From contig NZ_NPOA01000004.1 of the NCBI RefSeq assembly GCF_002287375.1, positions 222,212 through 286,211 of the forward strand: a stretch of DNA of 64,000 nt, read 5' to 3'. This DNA comes from Virgibacillus profundi. GTDB taxonomy: Bacteria > Bacillota > Bacilli > Bacillales > Amphibacillaceae. The position numbers and the translations under genes are program-made. Below, piece after piece: positions 18,882-27,421 of the stretch (position 1 is the stretch's first letter; each line of letters begins with the position of its first letter). Under the pieces are notes generated by a model. It saw nothing but the letters and a program-made list of their open reading frames with translations, was not told where the DNA came from and did no database searches.

Positions 18882-19988
18882 TTATCCCTTTATAAATGAC
18901 CAGAGCTGTTTTATTAAACCTGCCTGGTAAAAAGCATTAATAATTACAAGTAGGAAAGGAGCGAGGAAGAGCCCGACTATTCCCCACAATTGTATTCCTA
19001 AAAATAAGGCAATTAATGCAGCGAGTGGATTTAAACCAATACTGGAAGAAAGAATTTTAGGCTCAAGCAGTTGACGTACAACTACAATAAGCATATACAG
19101 GATTGCTAAACTGATTGTCATGGAATAATTTGCTGTAATAAATAGATAGATAATCCATGGAATAAAAATAATACCTGTTCCAATAAGTGGTAGTATGTCC
19201 ACAGCGGAAGCCATGAGCGCAATGGTAAACGCATGATCAACCTGGAGAAATAATAAACCTAAAAAAATAATGCCTGCAGTTATGGAAATAAGTATTGCTT
19301 GTGCTTTTATAAAACCTGTCAGCGCTTTTTTTAATTGGAAAAACACATGATTTATTGATTTACCGGCAGAAACAGGGATGATTTTTTTCAATGTTTGATT
19401 TAATGAATACCAATCATTTGTGATGAAAAAAGTTGCAAGTATAATAAACATGAACACTGTAACTGAATTTGGCAGTGCAGATAGGATTGCTGGTATGATT
19501 AAAATTAAATCCTGCAGTAAGGCAGCACCTGAGGAAGCTATGTTGCTGGTAAATTGCTCAATGTTATCACTGATTGATGATTGCTGTGAAGGATCCAGTG
19601 AATGAAAAAAGGCAACTATTTTATGATAGAACGGTAAAATAGTTGCATGGAAAATTTCTTCCACTGCCGAAATAAATCGATGAAAATGAATTGGTATAAC
19701 CTCAGCTAGGTAGGCCGTTCCCTGAATAAGCTCCTGTATTATAAATATAATCACCCCGGCAATAGTGCTGAAAATAAAAACTAAAATAGTTATTGTTGCA
19801 ATTGGTCTGGGAAATTTAAGCTTGTTTTCAAAAAAACTGACTGCAGGGTTAATAAAATATGATAGGGTTACAGCAATCAAAATAGGAAATAGATAAATCA
19901 TTGAATATTTGGCGAAAAAATAGATAAACAAAATAGTGACAATCACAAATAACAATCTAATCAGTTGATAAAATAATGGCTTGTACAT
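18882..19988 (-). CDS. ytvI: YtvI, AI-2E family transporter-like permease
   Basis: A 368-residue polytopic membrane protein (about seven to eight segments) of the AI-2E/UPF0118 permease family. The central soluble region (about 85-150) and the C-terminal cluster of helices with ASAVDILPLIGTG and LEPKILSSSIGLNPL are typical. Members carry varied substrates or Na+/H+; in sporulators the ytvI branch is named as a sporulation integral membrane protein. The start follows GGGGTC. It lies divergently from citZ, as in B. subtilis. Confidence 0.88.
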   Translation of the reverse strand: MYKPLFYQLIRLLFVIVTILFIYFFAKYSMIYLFPILIAVTLSYFINPAVSFFENKLKFPRPIATITILVFIFSTIAGVIIFIIQELIQGTAYLAEVIPIHFHRFISAVEEIFHATILPFYHKIVAFFHSLDPSQQSSISDNIEQFTSNIASSGAALLQDLILIIPAILSALPNSVTVFMFIILATFFITNDWYSLNQTLKKIIPVSAGKSINHVFFQLKKALTGFIKAQAILISITAGIIFLGLLFLQVDHAFTIALMASAVDILPLIGTGIIFIPWIIYLFITANYSMTISLAILYMLIVVVRQLLEPKILSSSIGLNPLAALIALFLGIQLWGIVGLFLAPFLLVIINAFYQAGLIKQLWSFIKG

Positions 19989-20128
19989 AAAAAGACCCCA
20001 TTTTAAATAATACTTGTATTAATTTACATATGATGAAAGAATAGGAATTAGACTGGTTGTAATTATTTTTAAAAAAATAAAATAGTCATTTTGAAAGAAA
20101 AAGAATCCCCCATAATTTAATTGATGAA

Positions 20129-20142
20129 ATTAAGCGGTTTCA
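20129..20142 (+). promoter_or_regulatory. Candidate cre (CcpA site) upstream of citZ
   Basis: ATTAAGCGGTTTCA matches TGWAANCGNTNWCA at 12 of 14 positions and ends just before the -35 hexamer. citZ of B. subtilis is catabolite repressed through CcpA and CcpC; no clear CcpC box (ATAA-N7-TTAT) was found here. Confidence 0.5.
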
Positions 20143-20143
20143 A

Positions 20144-20172
20144 TTCACTTTATATGAATTTTACTTTATAAT
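20144..20172 (+). promoter_or_regulatory. Candidate sigma-A promoter of citZ
   Basis: TTCACT (20144-20149), 17-nt spacer, TATAAT (20167-20172). It leaves an 80-nt leader before citZ. Confidence 0.55.
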
Positions 20173-20254
20173 TGAATGTGGGGATGACAATGTTACATAA
20201 AAACTATTGTCTAAAAAGTAATTAATTATCATAGATAAAAGGAGAGGGTTTGTT

Positions 20255-21373
20255 ATGACATCAACAACGAAAGGACTCGAAGGGGTTGTAGCAACTCAAT
20301 CGTCAATTAGTTCCATTATTGATGACCAACTTACATATGTTGGTTATAAGATTGATGATTTGGCAGAGAATTCAAGTTTTGAGGAAGTAGTTTATTTGTT
20401 ATGGAATCTAAAGCTACCAAACAAATCGGAGTTAGATGCTTTTAAAGCGGAGCTTGCTTCCAATATGGAGTTACCGCAAGCTATAATTGATCATTTACGT
20501 TCATATGATTTATCAACTGTACATCCAATGGCGGCTTTACGCACGGCAGTATCTCTCCTAGGGTTATACGATGAGGAAGCAGATAAAATGGAAAAGGCTG
20601 CGAATAAGAGTAAAGCAATTCGCCTGCAGGCAAAAATTTCATCAATAGTTACAGCTTTTGCCAGAATCCGTCAGGGAAAAGACCCGGTTCAACCAAAAAA
20701 GGATTTTAGCTATGCTGAAAACTTTTTATATATGTTAAATGGAGAAGAACCTAAACCAATTGAAGTTGAAGCTATTAATAAAGCATTGGTTCTACATGCA
20801 GACCATGAATTGAATGCATCTACTTTTACTGCCAGAGTTTGTGTGGCAACATTGTCGGATATTTATTCTGGTGTAACAGCAGCTATCGGTGCGTTAAAAG
20901 GACCACTTCATGGTGGTGCTAACGAGCGCGTTATGAAAATGCTTACGGAAATTGGTGAAGAAGAGAATGCAATTCCTTACATAAAGGAAAAACTGGAAAA
21001 CAAAGAAAAAATTATGGGAATGGGGCACCGTGTGTATCGTAGTGGAGATCCACGTGCAAAATTCTTAAAAGAAATGTCCAGACAATTAACCGAACTTACC
21101 GGACAGGCAAAATGGTATAATATGTCTGTGAAGATTGAAGATTATATTAAAGAACATAAAGGGCTACCTGCGAATGTGGACTTCTATTCTGCTTCTGTGT
21201 ACCACAGTCTGGGAATTGACCATGATTTATTTACCCCTATTTTTGCAGTAAGCCGTGTGTCCGGATGGTTGGCACATATTCTGGAACAGTATGATAATAA
21301 TCGTCTGATTCGTCCACGTGCAGAATATATTGGACCGAAATCACCGGAATATGTTTCGATTGAAAAACGCTAA
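20255..21373 (+). CDS. citZ: Citrate synthase
   Basis: A 372-residue TCA cycle enzyme condensing oxaloacetate and acetyl-CoA. Catalytic residues are in HADHELNAST (about 189-198), GMGHRVYRSGDPR (about 250-262) and VDFYSASVY (about 308-316). Length and sequence style match B. subtilis CitZ (372). A good AGGAGAGG lies before the ATG. It is the first gene of the classical citZ-icd-mdh block; 96 nt separate it from icd. Confidence 0.97.
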   Translation: MTSTTKGLEGVVATQSSISSIIDDQLTYVGYKIDDLAENSSFEEVVYLLWNLKLPNKSELDAFKAELASNMELPQAIIDHLRSYDLSTVHPMAALRTAVSLLGLYDEEADKMEKAANKSKAIRLQAKISSIVTAFARIRQGKDPVQPKKDFSYAENFLYMLNGEEPKPIEVEAINKALVLHADHELNASTFTARVCVATLSDIYSGVTAAIGALKGPLHGGANERVMKMLTEIGEEENAIPYIKEKLENKEKIMGMGHRVYRSGDPRAKFLKEMSRQLTELTGQAKWYNMSVKIEDYIKEHKGLPANVDFYSASVYHSLGIDHDLFTPIFAVSRVSGWLAHILEQYDNNRLIRPRAEYIGPKSPEYVSIEKR

Positions 21374-21469
21374 ATCATAACATAGCTATAAACTACAGCA
21401 ATTATCATGATTGATAAGCAGGAATGTGTTAAAATAATGATGTATAAAGTTTACTAGGAGGTCTTTTTT

Positions 21470-22741
21470 ATGGCTCAGGGAGAAAAAATCGTTGTAGAAA
21501 ATGGGAAAATGAATGTACCTAACAATCCAATCATTCCTTTTATTGAAGGTGATGGAACAGGTCCTGATATTTGGTCAGCCGCACGAAATGTAATTGAAGC
21601 TGCCGTTGAAAAAGCATATGATGGTTCAAAGAAAATTGAATGGACAGAAGTATATGCTGGACAAAAGGCATTTGATAAAACTGGCGAATGGCTACCACAA
21701 GAGACACTTGATATGATTAATGAATATAAAATTGCAATCAAGGGTCCTTTAACAACACCGATTGGCGGAGGAATCCGTTCATTAAACGTTGCACTTCGTC
21801 AAGAACTTGATTTATACACATGTCTTCGTCCTGTACGTTATTTTGAAGGTGTACCATCTCCGGTTAAACGTCCTGAAGATGTAGATATGGCAATTTTCCG
21901 TGAAAACACAGAGGACATCTATGCTGGGATCGAATGGCAGAAAGGTTCCGCTGAAGTTAAAAAAGTTGTTGATTTTCTAACAAATGAAATGAATGTAAGT
22001 AATATTCGTTTCCCGGAAACATCAGGAATTGGCGTTAAGCCGGTATCTGAGGAAGGAACGAAACGTTTAGTACGTTCAAGCATTGATTATGCGCTGAGTG
22101 AAGGACGTAAAAGTGTTACTTTAGTACATAAAGGTAACATCATGAAATTTACAGAAGGTGCATTTAAAGCATGGGGATATGAAGTAGCTGAAGAAGAATA
22201 TGGCGATAAAGTATTCACATGGGCAGAATATGACCGCATTGTAGAAAAAGACGGGAAAGATGCAGCGAATAAAGCACAAGACGATGCAATAGCTGCAGGG
22301 AAAATACTTATCAAAGATTCAATTGCCGATATTTTCCTACAGCAAATCCTAACTCGTCCAAAAGAATTCGATGTTGTTGCAACAATGAACCTAAATGGTG
22401 ACTATATCTCTGATGCTTTGGCAGCACAAGTTGGAGGAATCGGAATAGCTCCTGGAGCAAACATTAACTATGATACCGGCCATGCGATTTTTGAAGCTAC
22501 ACATGGTACAGCGCCTAAATATGCAGGTATGGATAAAGTTAACCCTTCATCTGTAATTCTATCTGCAGTATTGATGCTTGAGCATCTTGAGTGGAGAGAA
22601 GCAGCTGATCTGATTACACAAGCAATGGATAAAACAATTGCATCTAAAGTTGTAACCTATGATTTTGCCCGCTTGATGGATGGAGCAAAAGAAGTTAAGT
22701 GTTCCGAATTCGGTAATGAACTTATTAAAAACATGAACTAA
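21470..22741 (+). CDS. icd: Isocitrate dehydrogenase (NADP)
   Basis: A 423-residue enzyme, the same length as B. subtilis Icd, oxidatively decarboxylating isocitrate to 2-oxoglutarate. The substrate loop [20 protein letters not shown] (about 104-123) contains the regulatory Ser and substrate-binding Arg residues; NADP-type C-terminal motifs include [24 protein letters not shown] lies before the ATG. It is separated from mdh by a long-loop hairpin. Confidence 0.97.
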   Translation: MAQGEKIVVENGKMNVPNNPIIPFIEGDGTGPDIWSAARNVIEAAVEKAYDGSKKIEWTEVYAGQKAFDKTGEWLPQETLDMINEYKIAIKGPLTTPIGGGIRSLNVALRQELDLYTCLRPVRYFEGVPSPVKRPEDVDMAIFRENTEDIYAGIEWQKGSAEVKKVVDFLTNEMNVSNIRFPETSGIGVKPVSEEGTKRLVRSSIDYALSEGRKSVTLVHKGNIMKFTEGAFKAWGYEVAEEEYGDKVFTWAEYDRIVEKDGKDAANKAQDDAIAAGKILIKDSIADIFLQQILTRPKEFDVVATMNLNGDYISDALAAQVGGIGIAPGANINYDTGHAIFEATHGTAPKYAGMDKVNPSSVILSAVLMLEHLEWREAADLITQAMDKTIASKVVTYDFARLMDGAKEVKCSEFGNELIKNMN

Positions 22742-22830
22742 ATCAGTATCTAATAATAACAATTGCATAACTTAATATTACGTCTTATGGGCCCGCCTGT
22801 TTAAGTGGGAGTGATGTCCATCTAGTCGTC

Positions 22831-22874
22831 AAATGAAGCTGTTTTTGGTATATTATCCTTTAACAGCTTCATTT
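22831..22874 (+). terminator. Hairpin between icd and mdh
   Basis: AAATGAAGCTGTT (22831-22843) pairs perfectly with AACAGCTTCATTT (22862-22874), with an 18-nt AT-rich loop and a T-rich 3-prime side. It could be a partial terminator or an mRNA processing/stability element between two TCA genes. Confidence 0.6.
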
Positions 22875-22905
22875 TATATAGAACGAACAATAGGAGGATT
22901 ATCAA

Positions 22906-23844
22906 ATGGCTATAAGAAGAAATAGAATTTCTGTGATTGGTTCAGGGTTTACTGGTGCAACTACTGCATTAATGCTTGCTCAAAAAGAACTTGGTGATAT
23001 TGTACTGGTAGACATTCCAAATATGGAAGACCCTACAAAGGGAAAAGCTTTGGATATGGCTGAAGCTGCACCGGTTCAGGGATTTGATGCGAATATTAAA
23101 GGTACTGCAAACTATGAAGATACTAAAGACTCTGATTTAGTAATTATCACTGCAGGTATTGCGCGTAAACCAGGCATGAGCCGTGATGACTTAGTAAACA
23201 CAAATGCCAAAATCATGAAAACAGTAGCAAAGGATATTGTAAAATATTCACCTGAAACTACAATTATTGTATTGTCCAACCCAGTTGACGCTATGACATA
23301 TACAGCATTTAAAGAATCAGGTTTGCCAAAAGAACGTGTAATCGGACAATCAGGCGTACTTGATACTGCACGTTTTTGTACATTCGTAGCTGAGGAACTG
23401 AATCTATCCGTAAAAGATATTACAGGTTTTGTTTTAGGTGGACATGGGGATGATATGGTACCATTAATTCGTTATTCCTATGCAGGTGGCATTCCACTTG
23501 AAAAATTAATATCAAAAGACCGCTTGGATGCCATTGTTGAGCGAACACGTAAAGGTGGCGGTGAAATTGTCGGTCTTCTGGGTAATGGAAGTGCATATTA
23601 TGCGCCTGCTGCATCATTAACAGCTATGGCAGAAGCTATTCTTAAAGACCAGCGTCGTGTACTGCCATCCATCGCATACCTGGAAGGTGAATATGGATAT
23701 TCTGACATTTATCTTGGCGTGCCAACTGTTATTGGTGGAAAAGGTATCGAAGAAATAATTGAGTTGGATTTAACAAAAGAAGAAAAAGCTGCATTGGATA
23801 AATCAGCAGATTCTGTTAAAAAGGTCCTTGATATATTAGAATAA
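22906..23844 (+). CDS. mdh: Malate dehydrogenase
   Basis: A 312-residue NAD-dependent enzyme of the LDH-like family that converts malate to oxaloacetate. The Rossmann loop is [10 protein letters not shown] (about 12-21) followed by VDIP, whose Asp selects NAD over NADP. Substrate and catalytic residues are seen in [22 protein letters not shown] and GGHGDDMV (His about 180). AGGAGG precedes the ATG by 8 nt. It ends at a strong terminator. Confidence 0.97.
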   Translation: MAIRRNRISVIGSGFTGATTALMLAQKELGDIVLVDIPNMEDPTKGKALDMAEAAPVQGFDANIKGTANYEDTKDSDLVIITAGIARKPGMSRDDLVNTNAKIMKTVAKDIVKYSPETTIIVLSNPVDAMTYTAFKESGLPKERVIGQSGVLDTARFCTFVAEELNLSVKDITGFVLGGHGDDMVPLIRYSYAGGIPLEKLISKDRLDAIVERTRKGGGEIVGLLGNGSAYYAPAASLTAMAEAILKDQRRVLPSIAYLEGEYGYSDIYLGVPTVIGGKGIEEIIELDLTKEEKAALDKSADSVKKVLDILE

Positions 23845-23854
23845 TATTCTTTTT

Positions 23855-23902
23855 AAAAGGCTTCTTATTACATAGATTTGTATGTCGTAAGAAGCCTTTT
23901 TT
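23855..23902 (+). terminator. Rho-independent terminator after mdh
   Basis: AAAAGGCTTCTTA (23855-23867) pairs with TAAGAAGCCTTTT (23888-23900). The loop can extend the stem with TACATA and TATGT. Confidence 0.85.
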
Positions 23903-23995
23903 ACACTGATAGGAAAATATAACTTTTTTAGGAAATCAGTATAAGTGCATAAGTAATACTTCGAAGCATTATCATCGCAGACGAAAAGTATTTTT

Positions 23996-24051
23996 CGTTG
24001 AACTAAAGCTTTCGCCATTAAGGCTTGGCGATAAGCCAAGTTTTCTAAGAA
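23996..24051 (+). repeat. Short dispersed repeat (copy 1)
   Basis: It contains CGTTGAACTAA and GCTTGGCGATAAGCCAAG, followed by TTTTCTAAGA; the same units occur at 59041-59080. GCTTGGC and GCCAAG form a small hairpin. The upstream 45 nt (ACTTCG and AGTATTTTT tract) also loosely matches the other copy. Confidence 0.65.
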
Positions 24052-24086
24052 TTTAATTAGCAGTTACTATTATTATTTGATATAAT

Positions 24087-24100
24087 AGTAAACGCTTACA
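24087..24100 (+). promoter_or_regulatory. Strong cre (CcpA site) on the MaoC-like gene promoter
   Basis: AGTAAACGCTTACA matches the cre consensus at 13 of 14 positions. It directly follows the -10 hexamer TATAAT (24081-24086), covering the expected transcription start, a position at which CcpA represses. Confidence 0.7.
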
Positions 24101-24118
24101 TAAATAGGGGGTGTATTC

Positions 24119-24595
24119 TTGATCGATAAAAAAAGAAAACTGGGAAACTTGATTAATGATTTACAGGTAGGTGATTCCTATACTGCAGTAAAAATTATTG
24201 AAGACAGAGACTTATTGTTATATTTGGGCCTAACGAATGATGCGAACCCATTGTACATACAACATGACTATGCATCTCAAACACCTTATAAGCAACCAAT
24301 TGTACCATCTGTAATGGTATTTGGAATGGTTTCACAGGTTATTTCAATGCATTTGCCAGGCCCTGGAAGTCACATCACCCAGCATGAGATGTCGTTTCCA
24401 AAACCCGTTTTTCATAATACAGAAGTAAAACTTACAATTGAGATTATTGCTATTGACGAAAAAAACCATCGAGTAGCATTATCGGCTATAGGCTATGATA
24501 CGGAAGGTGAAGTAATTGTTAATGGTAAATTATATGTTTGTCCGGCATATAAACCCAACTCACTAACCGCAAGTTCATTGGAAAACTTTTTCTAA
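24119..24595 (+). CDS. MaoC-like hotdog-fold hydratase
   Basis: A 158-residue protein of the MaoC/(R)-specific enoyl-CoA hydratase family. The catalytic Asp-His region is visible as GLTNDANPLYIQHDYA (about 38-53), where the family has D-x4-H; here the His position reads IQHD, close to but not identical with the usual NPIH. The central VPSVMVFGMVSQVI helix is typical. The TTG start follows a GGGGGTG ribosome binding site. It probably acts on acyl-CoA or acyl-ACP intermediates; the exact substrate is unknown. It is transcribed alone from a promoter carrying a near-consensus cre and ends at the hairpin at 24610. Confidence 0.8.
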   Translation: MIDKKRKLGNLINDLQVGDSYTAVKIIEDRDLLLYLGLTNDANPLYIQHDYASQTPYKQPIVPSVMVFGMVSQVISMHLPGPGSHITQHEMSFPKPVFHNTEVKLTIEIIAIDEKNHRVALSAIGYDTEGEVIVNGKLYVCPAYKPNSLTASSLENFF

Positions 24596-24609
24596 ATTAT
24601 AAACTGCTG

Positions 24610-24645
24610 ATACTATTCTCCGCTAAAGGAGAGTAGTATTTTTAT
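24610..24645 (+). terminator. Terminator after the MaoC-like gene
   Basis: ATACTATTCTC (24610-24620) pairs with GAGAGTAGTAT (24629-24639), followed by TTTTTATA. Confidence 0.8.
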
Positions 24646-24652
24646 ATGACTG

Positions 24653-25110
24653 CATTCTAAAAGATTGGAGTTACAGTTAGTCGTCCCACAAAAAAATGCT
24701 GTTTTGTCAAAATAGATATAAACTGCGATGTAACTTTTAATGATAATATGTGCTAAATCTACCGCTACGGAAACACATTTCGCTTTCCGCGGGCGGCTGG
24801 TGAGCCTCCTCGTGCTACGCACTCCGGGGTCTCACCTATGCCTTTCCTCCCGCAGGAGTCTTCAATGTGTTTCCTTCGCTGGAATTGTGCTTTAAAGTTT
24901 TTTTAAAATTTCTTGATTAATTTAAACAAATACTTGCACATTTATGCGGTTGTTTGGAGCGGAGGACCGTTGACTCCTGCGGGAAAAGCACGTGTCTGAA
25001 GACCCCGCAGAGTGGTTTTCTCGAGGAGACTGAAGCCGTGCCCGCGGAAAGCAACGGTCCGCAGCGGAAAATAACCAAGCGCATATGTCGCACTTTAGAT
25101 CCAATACGAC
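24653..25110. repeat. Composite GC-rich repeat element A
   Basis: A noncoding island in the 643-nt gap before phoP. It has imperfect terminal inverted repeats (24715-24734 and 25081-25101) and two large palindromic modules. In module 1, GGAAACACATT (24769-24779) pairs with AATGTGTTTCC (24864-24874). In module 2, GGACCGTTG pairs with CAACGGTCC around 24964-25062. An 85-nt block (24791-24875) is identical to element D (58597-58681). The outer left part is the reverse complement of the right ends of elements B and C, so A is inverted relative to them. Small ORFs within it are artefacts of the hairpins. Confidence 0.8.
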
Positions 25111-25172
25111 TATAATCCTTACAAAAAGAGCCTTCTATATTGTAAAATTTAATTTACAAACATCGTATTACA

Positions 25173-25201
25173 TTCACATTGTCTACTTTTCATTGTAAGA
25201 T
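25173..25201 (+). promoter_or_regulatory. Candidate promoter of phoPR
   Basis: TTCACA (25173-25178), 17-nt spacer, TAAGAT (25196-25201), with several TTxACA-like hexamers just upstream (25153, 25167, 25173). The spacing of these hexamers does not fit the 11-bp period of PhoP boxes well. Confidence 0.35.
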
Positions 25202-25238
25202 AGAAGGCAGTACTGTTAAATGAAATGGGGCTTTTATA

Positions 25239-25934
25239 ATGAATGAAAAAATTCTTATTGTTGATGATGAAGTATCCATAGTTACATTATTAAATTTTAA
25301 TATGGAGAAAGCAGGATTCAGTACAGATGTAGCATATGATGGATTGGAAGCTATAAAAAAAGCGGAGAATAATAGCTATGATTTAATTATTCTTGATTTA
25401 ATGCTTCCAGAAATGGATGGAATGGAAGTTTGTAAGCATTTAAGAAATAATAAAATAGATACACCAATCCTGATGTTAACAGCAAAAGACGAAGAATTTG
25501 ATAAAGTACTTGGCTTGGAACTGGGTGCAGATGATTATTTAACAAAGCCATTTAGTCCAAAAGAGGTTATTGCTCGTGTGAAAGCTATTTTAAGAAGAAC
25601 AAATAAAGTATCAAAAACACAGTATAGTTTCATACAAATAGGTGACTTATTTATTTATCCGGAACGTTATGAGGCTGAGGCTAATGGAGAGGTTATTACC
25701 TTTACCAGAAAGGAATTTGAACTCTTACATTACCTGGCAAATAATAAAGGTAAAGTTATCTCAAGGGATCAATTATTAAGTGGCGTGTGGGATTATGATT
25801 TCGTTGGGGATACACGGATTGTAGATGTTCATGTAAGTCATCTCAGAGAAAAAATCGAACCAAATCCTAAAAAGACAACATATATTAAAACAATAAGAGG
25901 GCTCGGATATAAGATGGAGGACTTGCCATCATGA
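25239..25934 (+). CDS. phoP: Phosphate response regulator PhoP
   Basis: A 231-residue OmpR/PhoB-type response regulator that activates or represses phosphate-starvation genes and controls teichoic acid synthesis in Bacillus. The receiver domain (1-120) has acidic residues D9/D10, the phospho-acceptor D53 in LDLMLP and the K in LTKPF (about 104). The C-terminal winged helix (about 132-229) ends in the recognition helix and wing VSHLREKIEPNP...TIRGLGYK. It overlaps phoR by 4 nt (ATGA), so the pair is co-translated. Confidence 0.95.
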   Translation: MNEKILIVDDEVSIVTLLNFNMEKAGFSTDVAYDGLEAIKKAENNSYDLIILDLMLPEMDGMEVCKHLRNNKIDTPILMLTAKDEEFDKVLGLELGADDYLTKPFSPKEVIARVKAILRRTNKVSKTQYSFIQIGDLFIYPERYEAEANGEVITFTRKEFELLHYLANNKGKVISRDQLLSGVWDYDFVGDTRIVDVHVSHLREKIEPNPKKTTYIKTIRGLGYKMEDLPS

Positions 25935-27307
25935 AGCCTTTATTTACAAGGCCATTATTTGCATACGTAATTGGTGTATTAGCAGTTATTATACTATCCG
26001 GAACTGTTTTAAGTCTTGTAATGGACAATTATATTGTACTTATTTCGGTATTATTAGCTGAATTTATTATTCTTTTATTATTTTTATTGCATGTATATGA
26101 AAGACATATAAAGCCAATTAAAAAAGCGACAAACACAGTTGAAGAAATAGTGAAGGGGAATTTCAGGGCAAGGATTCATCATACTTCAACCAGCCATGTT
26201 GGTGAGTTAATTCAAAAAATTAATAAATTGGCACGCAATCTAAATGAACTTTCGATTCAGGAGCAAATGCATTCAGAACAATTGACAACAGTGATAGATA
26301 ATACAGAAGGCGGTTTGGTGCTGATTGATTCCAAGGGCTATATACATCTTGTCAACCGTAAGTTTATTTCTATGTTTGGAAACACAATGAAAGACTATAA
26401 GGGTTATCTCTATTATGAGGTATTGGATAATAAAATAATTCATGAGACAGTGCAAAAAACCTTCTTATATGAAAAAAGTGTAAAAGAAACCTTTACAAAT
26501 CATAATGGGAATGAAAAGCAGTACCTGGAAATAGTTGGTGCACCAATTTTTAATGAACGAAACATGTTAAAAGGTGCAGTACTTGTTTTATATGACATCA
26601 CAGAATTAAAAAAATTGGAGTTGATGCGAAAGGATTTTGTTGCAAATGTTTCGCATGAACTAAAGACGCCTATTACTTCGATTAAAGGATTTGCTGAAAC
26701 ACTATTGGAAAATGACATGAATGATGTAAAAGTAAACAATGAGTTTTTAGAAATAATATATAATGAAAGTAATCGACTGCAATTGATCATTGAGGATTTG
26801 TTAACACTGTCCAGATTGGAAAGAGAAGATTTCCCCCTTGTATTAAATAAGATAAACATAAATGTCTTAGTAGATGAAGTTATGCCGGTTATTAAGCAAA
26901 AAGCAATGCAAAAGAATCTGAAAATATCCCTATCTTTGGATGAGGATATTACGTTCATGGCTGATAAGGAAAAGGTTAAACAAATCCTAATTAACCTTCT
27001 GGACAATGCTGTTAACTACACTTCGGAGAATGGTGAAATATCATTACACATTACTTCTAATGACAAATTTGTACATATAAAAGTGTCAGATACAGGGATT
27101 GGTATTGATGAAAAAGCACTTTCGCGTTTATTTGAACGTTTTTACCGGGTTGATCAAGCGAGAAGCAGAAATACAGGCGGAACAGGATTAGGATTAGCAA
27201 TTGTTAAACATATCGTAGAAGTACATGAAGGGACGATTGAGATTGACAGTGAAATAAATAAAGGAACGGCTATCCACATATATTTGCCAAAAAATATTTC
27301 AAATTAA
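25931..27307 (+). CDS. phoR: Sensor histidine kinase PhoR without an extracellular domain
   Basis: A 458-residue membrane kinase paired with PhoP. Two membrane segments (about 9-29 and 32-53) are separated by only a few residues, then HAMP (about 55-105), PAS (about 115-225), HisKA with the phosphorylated H242 in NVSHELKTPITS, and HATPase (about 340-455) with N, G1 (DTGIGI) and G2 (GTGLGL) boxes. B. subtilis PhoR is 579 residues because it has a folded domain of about 115 residues between the two helices; that domain is absent here. Sensing must therefore be by the membrane, HAMP or PAS parts. ATGA overlap with phoP. Confidence 0.93.
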   Translation: MKPLFTRPLFAYVIGVLAVIILSGTVLSLVMDNYIVLISVLLAEFIILLLFLLHVYERHIKPIKKATNTVEEIVKGNFRARIHHTSTSHVGELIQKINKLARNLNELSIQEQMHSEQLTTVIDNTEGGLVLIDSKGYIHLVNRKFISMFGNTMKDYKGYLYYEVLDNKIIHETVQKTFLYEKSVKETFTNHNGNEKQYLEIVGAPIFNERNMLKGAVLVLYDITELKKLELMRKDFVANVSHELKTPITSIKGFAETLLENDMNDVKVNNEFLEIIYNESNRLQLIIEDLLTLSRLEREDFPLVLNKININVLVDEVMPVIKQKAMQKNLKISLSLDEDITFMADKEKVKQILINLLDNAVNYTSENGEISLHITSNDKFVHIKVSDTGIGIDEKALSRLFERFYRVDQARSRNTGGTGLGLAIVKHIVEVHEGTIEIDSEINKGTAIHIYLPKNISN

Positions 27308-27338
27308 GAACATCCTCTCTTGGAGTGGATGTTTTTTT
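27308..27338 (+). terminator. Terminator after phoR
   Basis: AACATCCTCTC (27308-27318) pairs with GAGTGGATGTT (27322-27332), with one mismatch, followed by a T-run. Confidence 0.8.
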
Positions 27339-27421
27339 TATTTACTCCATTATTTTTTCAATTCCTTCCGTACAGTGATAAAATATGATTAGTGATTAAT
27401 ATTTTTGGAGGAGGCGGACCG

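Noticed and set aside
24922-25104. 60-residue minus-strand ORF in repeat element A
   Set aside because: It is contained in the repeat palindromes and not preserved in frame in the other copies.
25153-25178. PhoP boxes upstream of phoPR
   Set aside because: TTTACA, ATTACA and TTCACA are present, but their 14- and 6-nt offsets do not give the 11-bp period of true PhoP boxes; kept only as a remark on the promoter.
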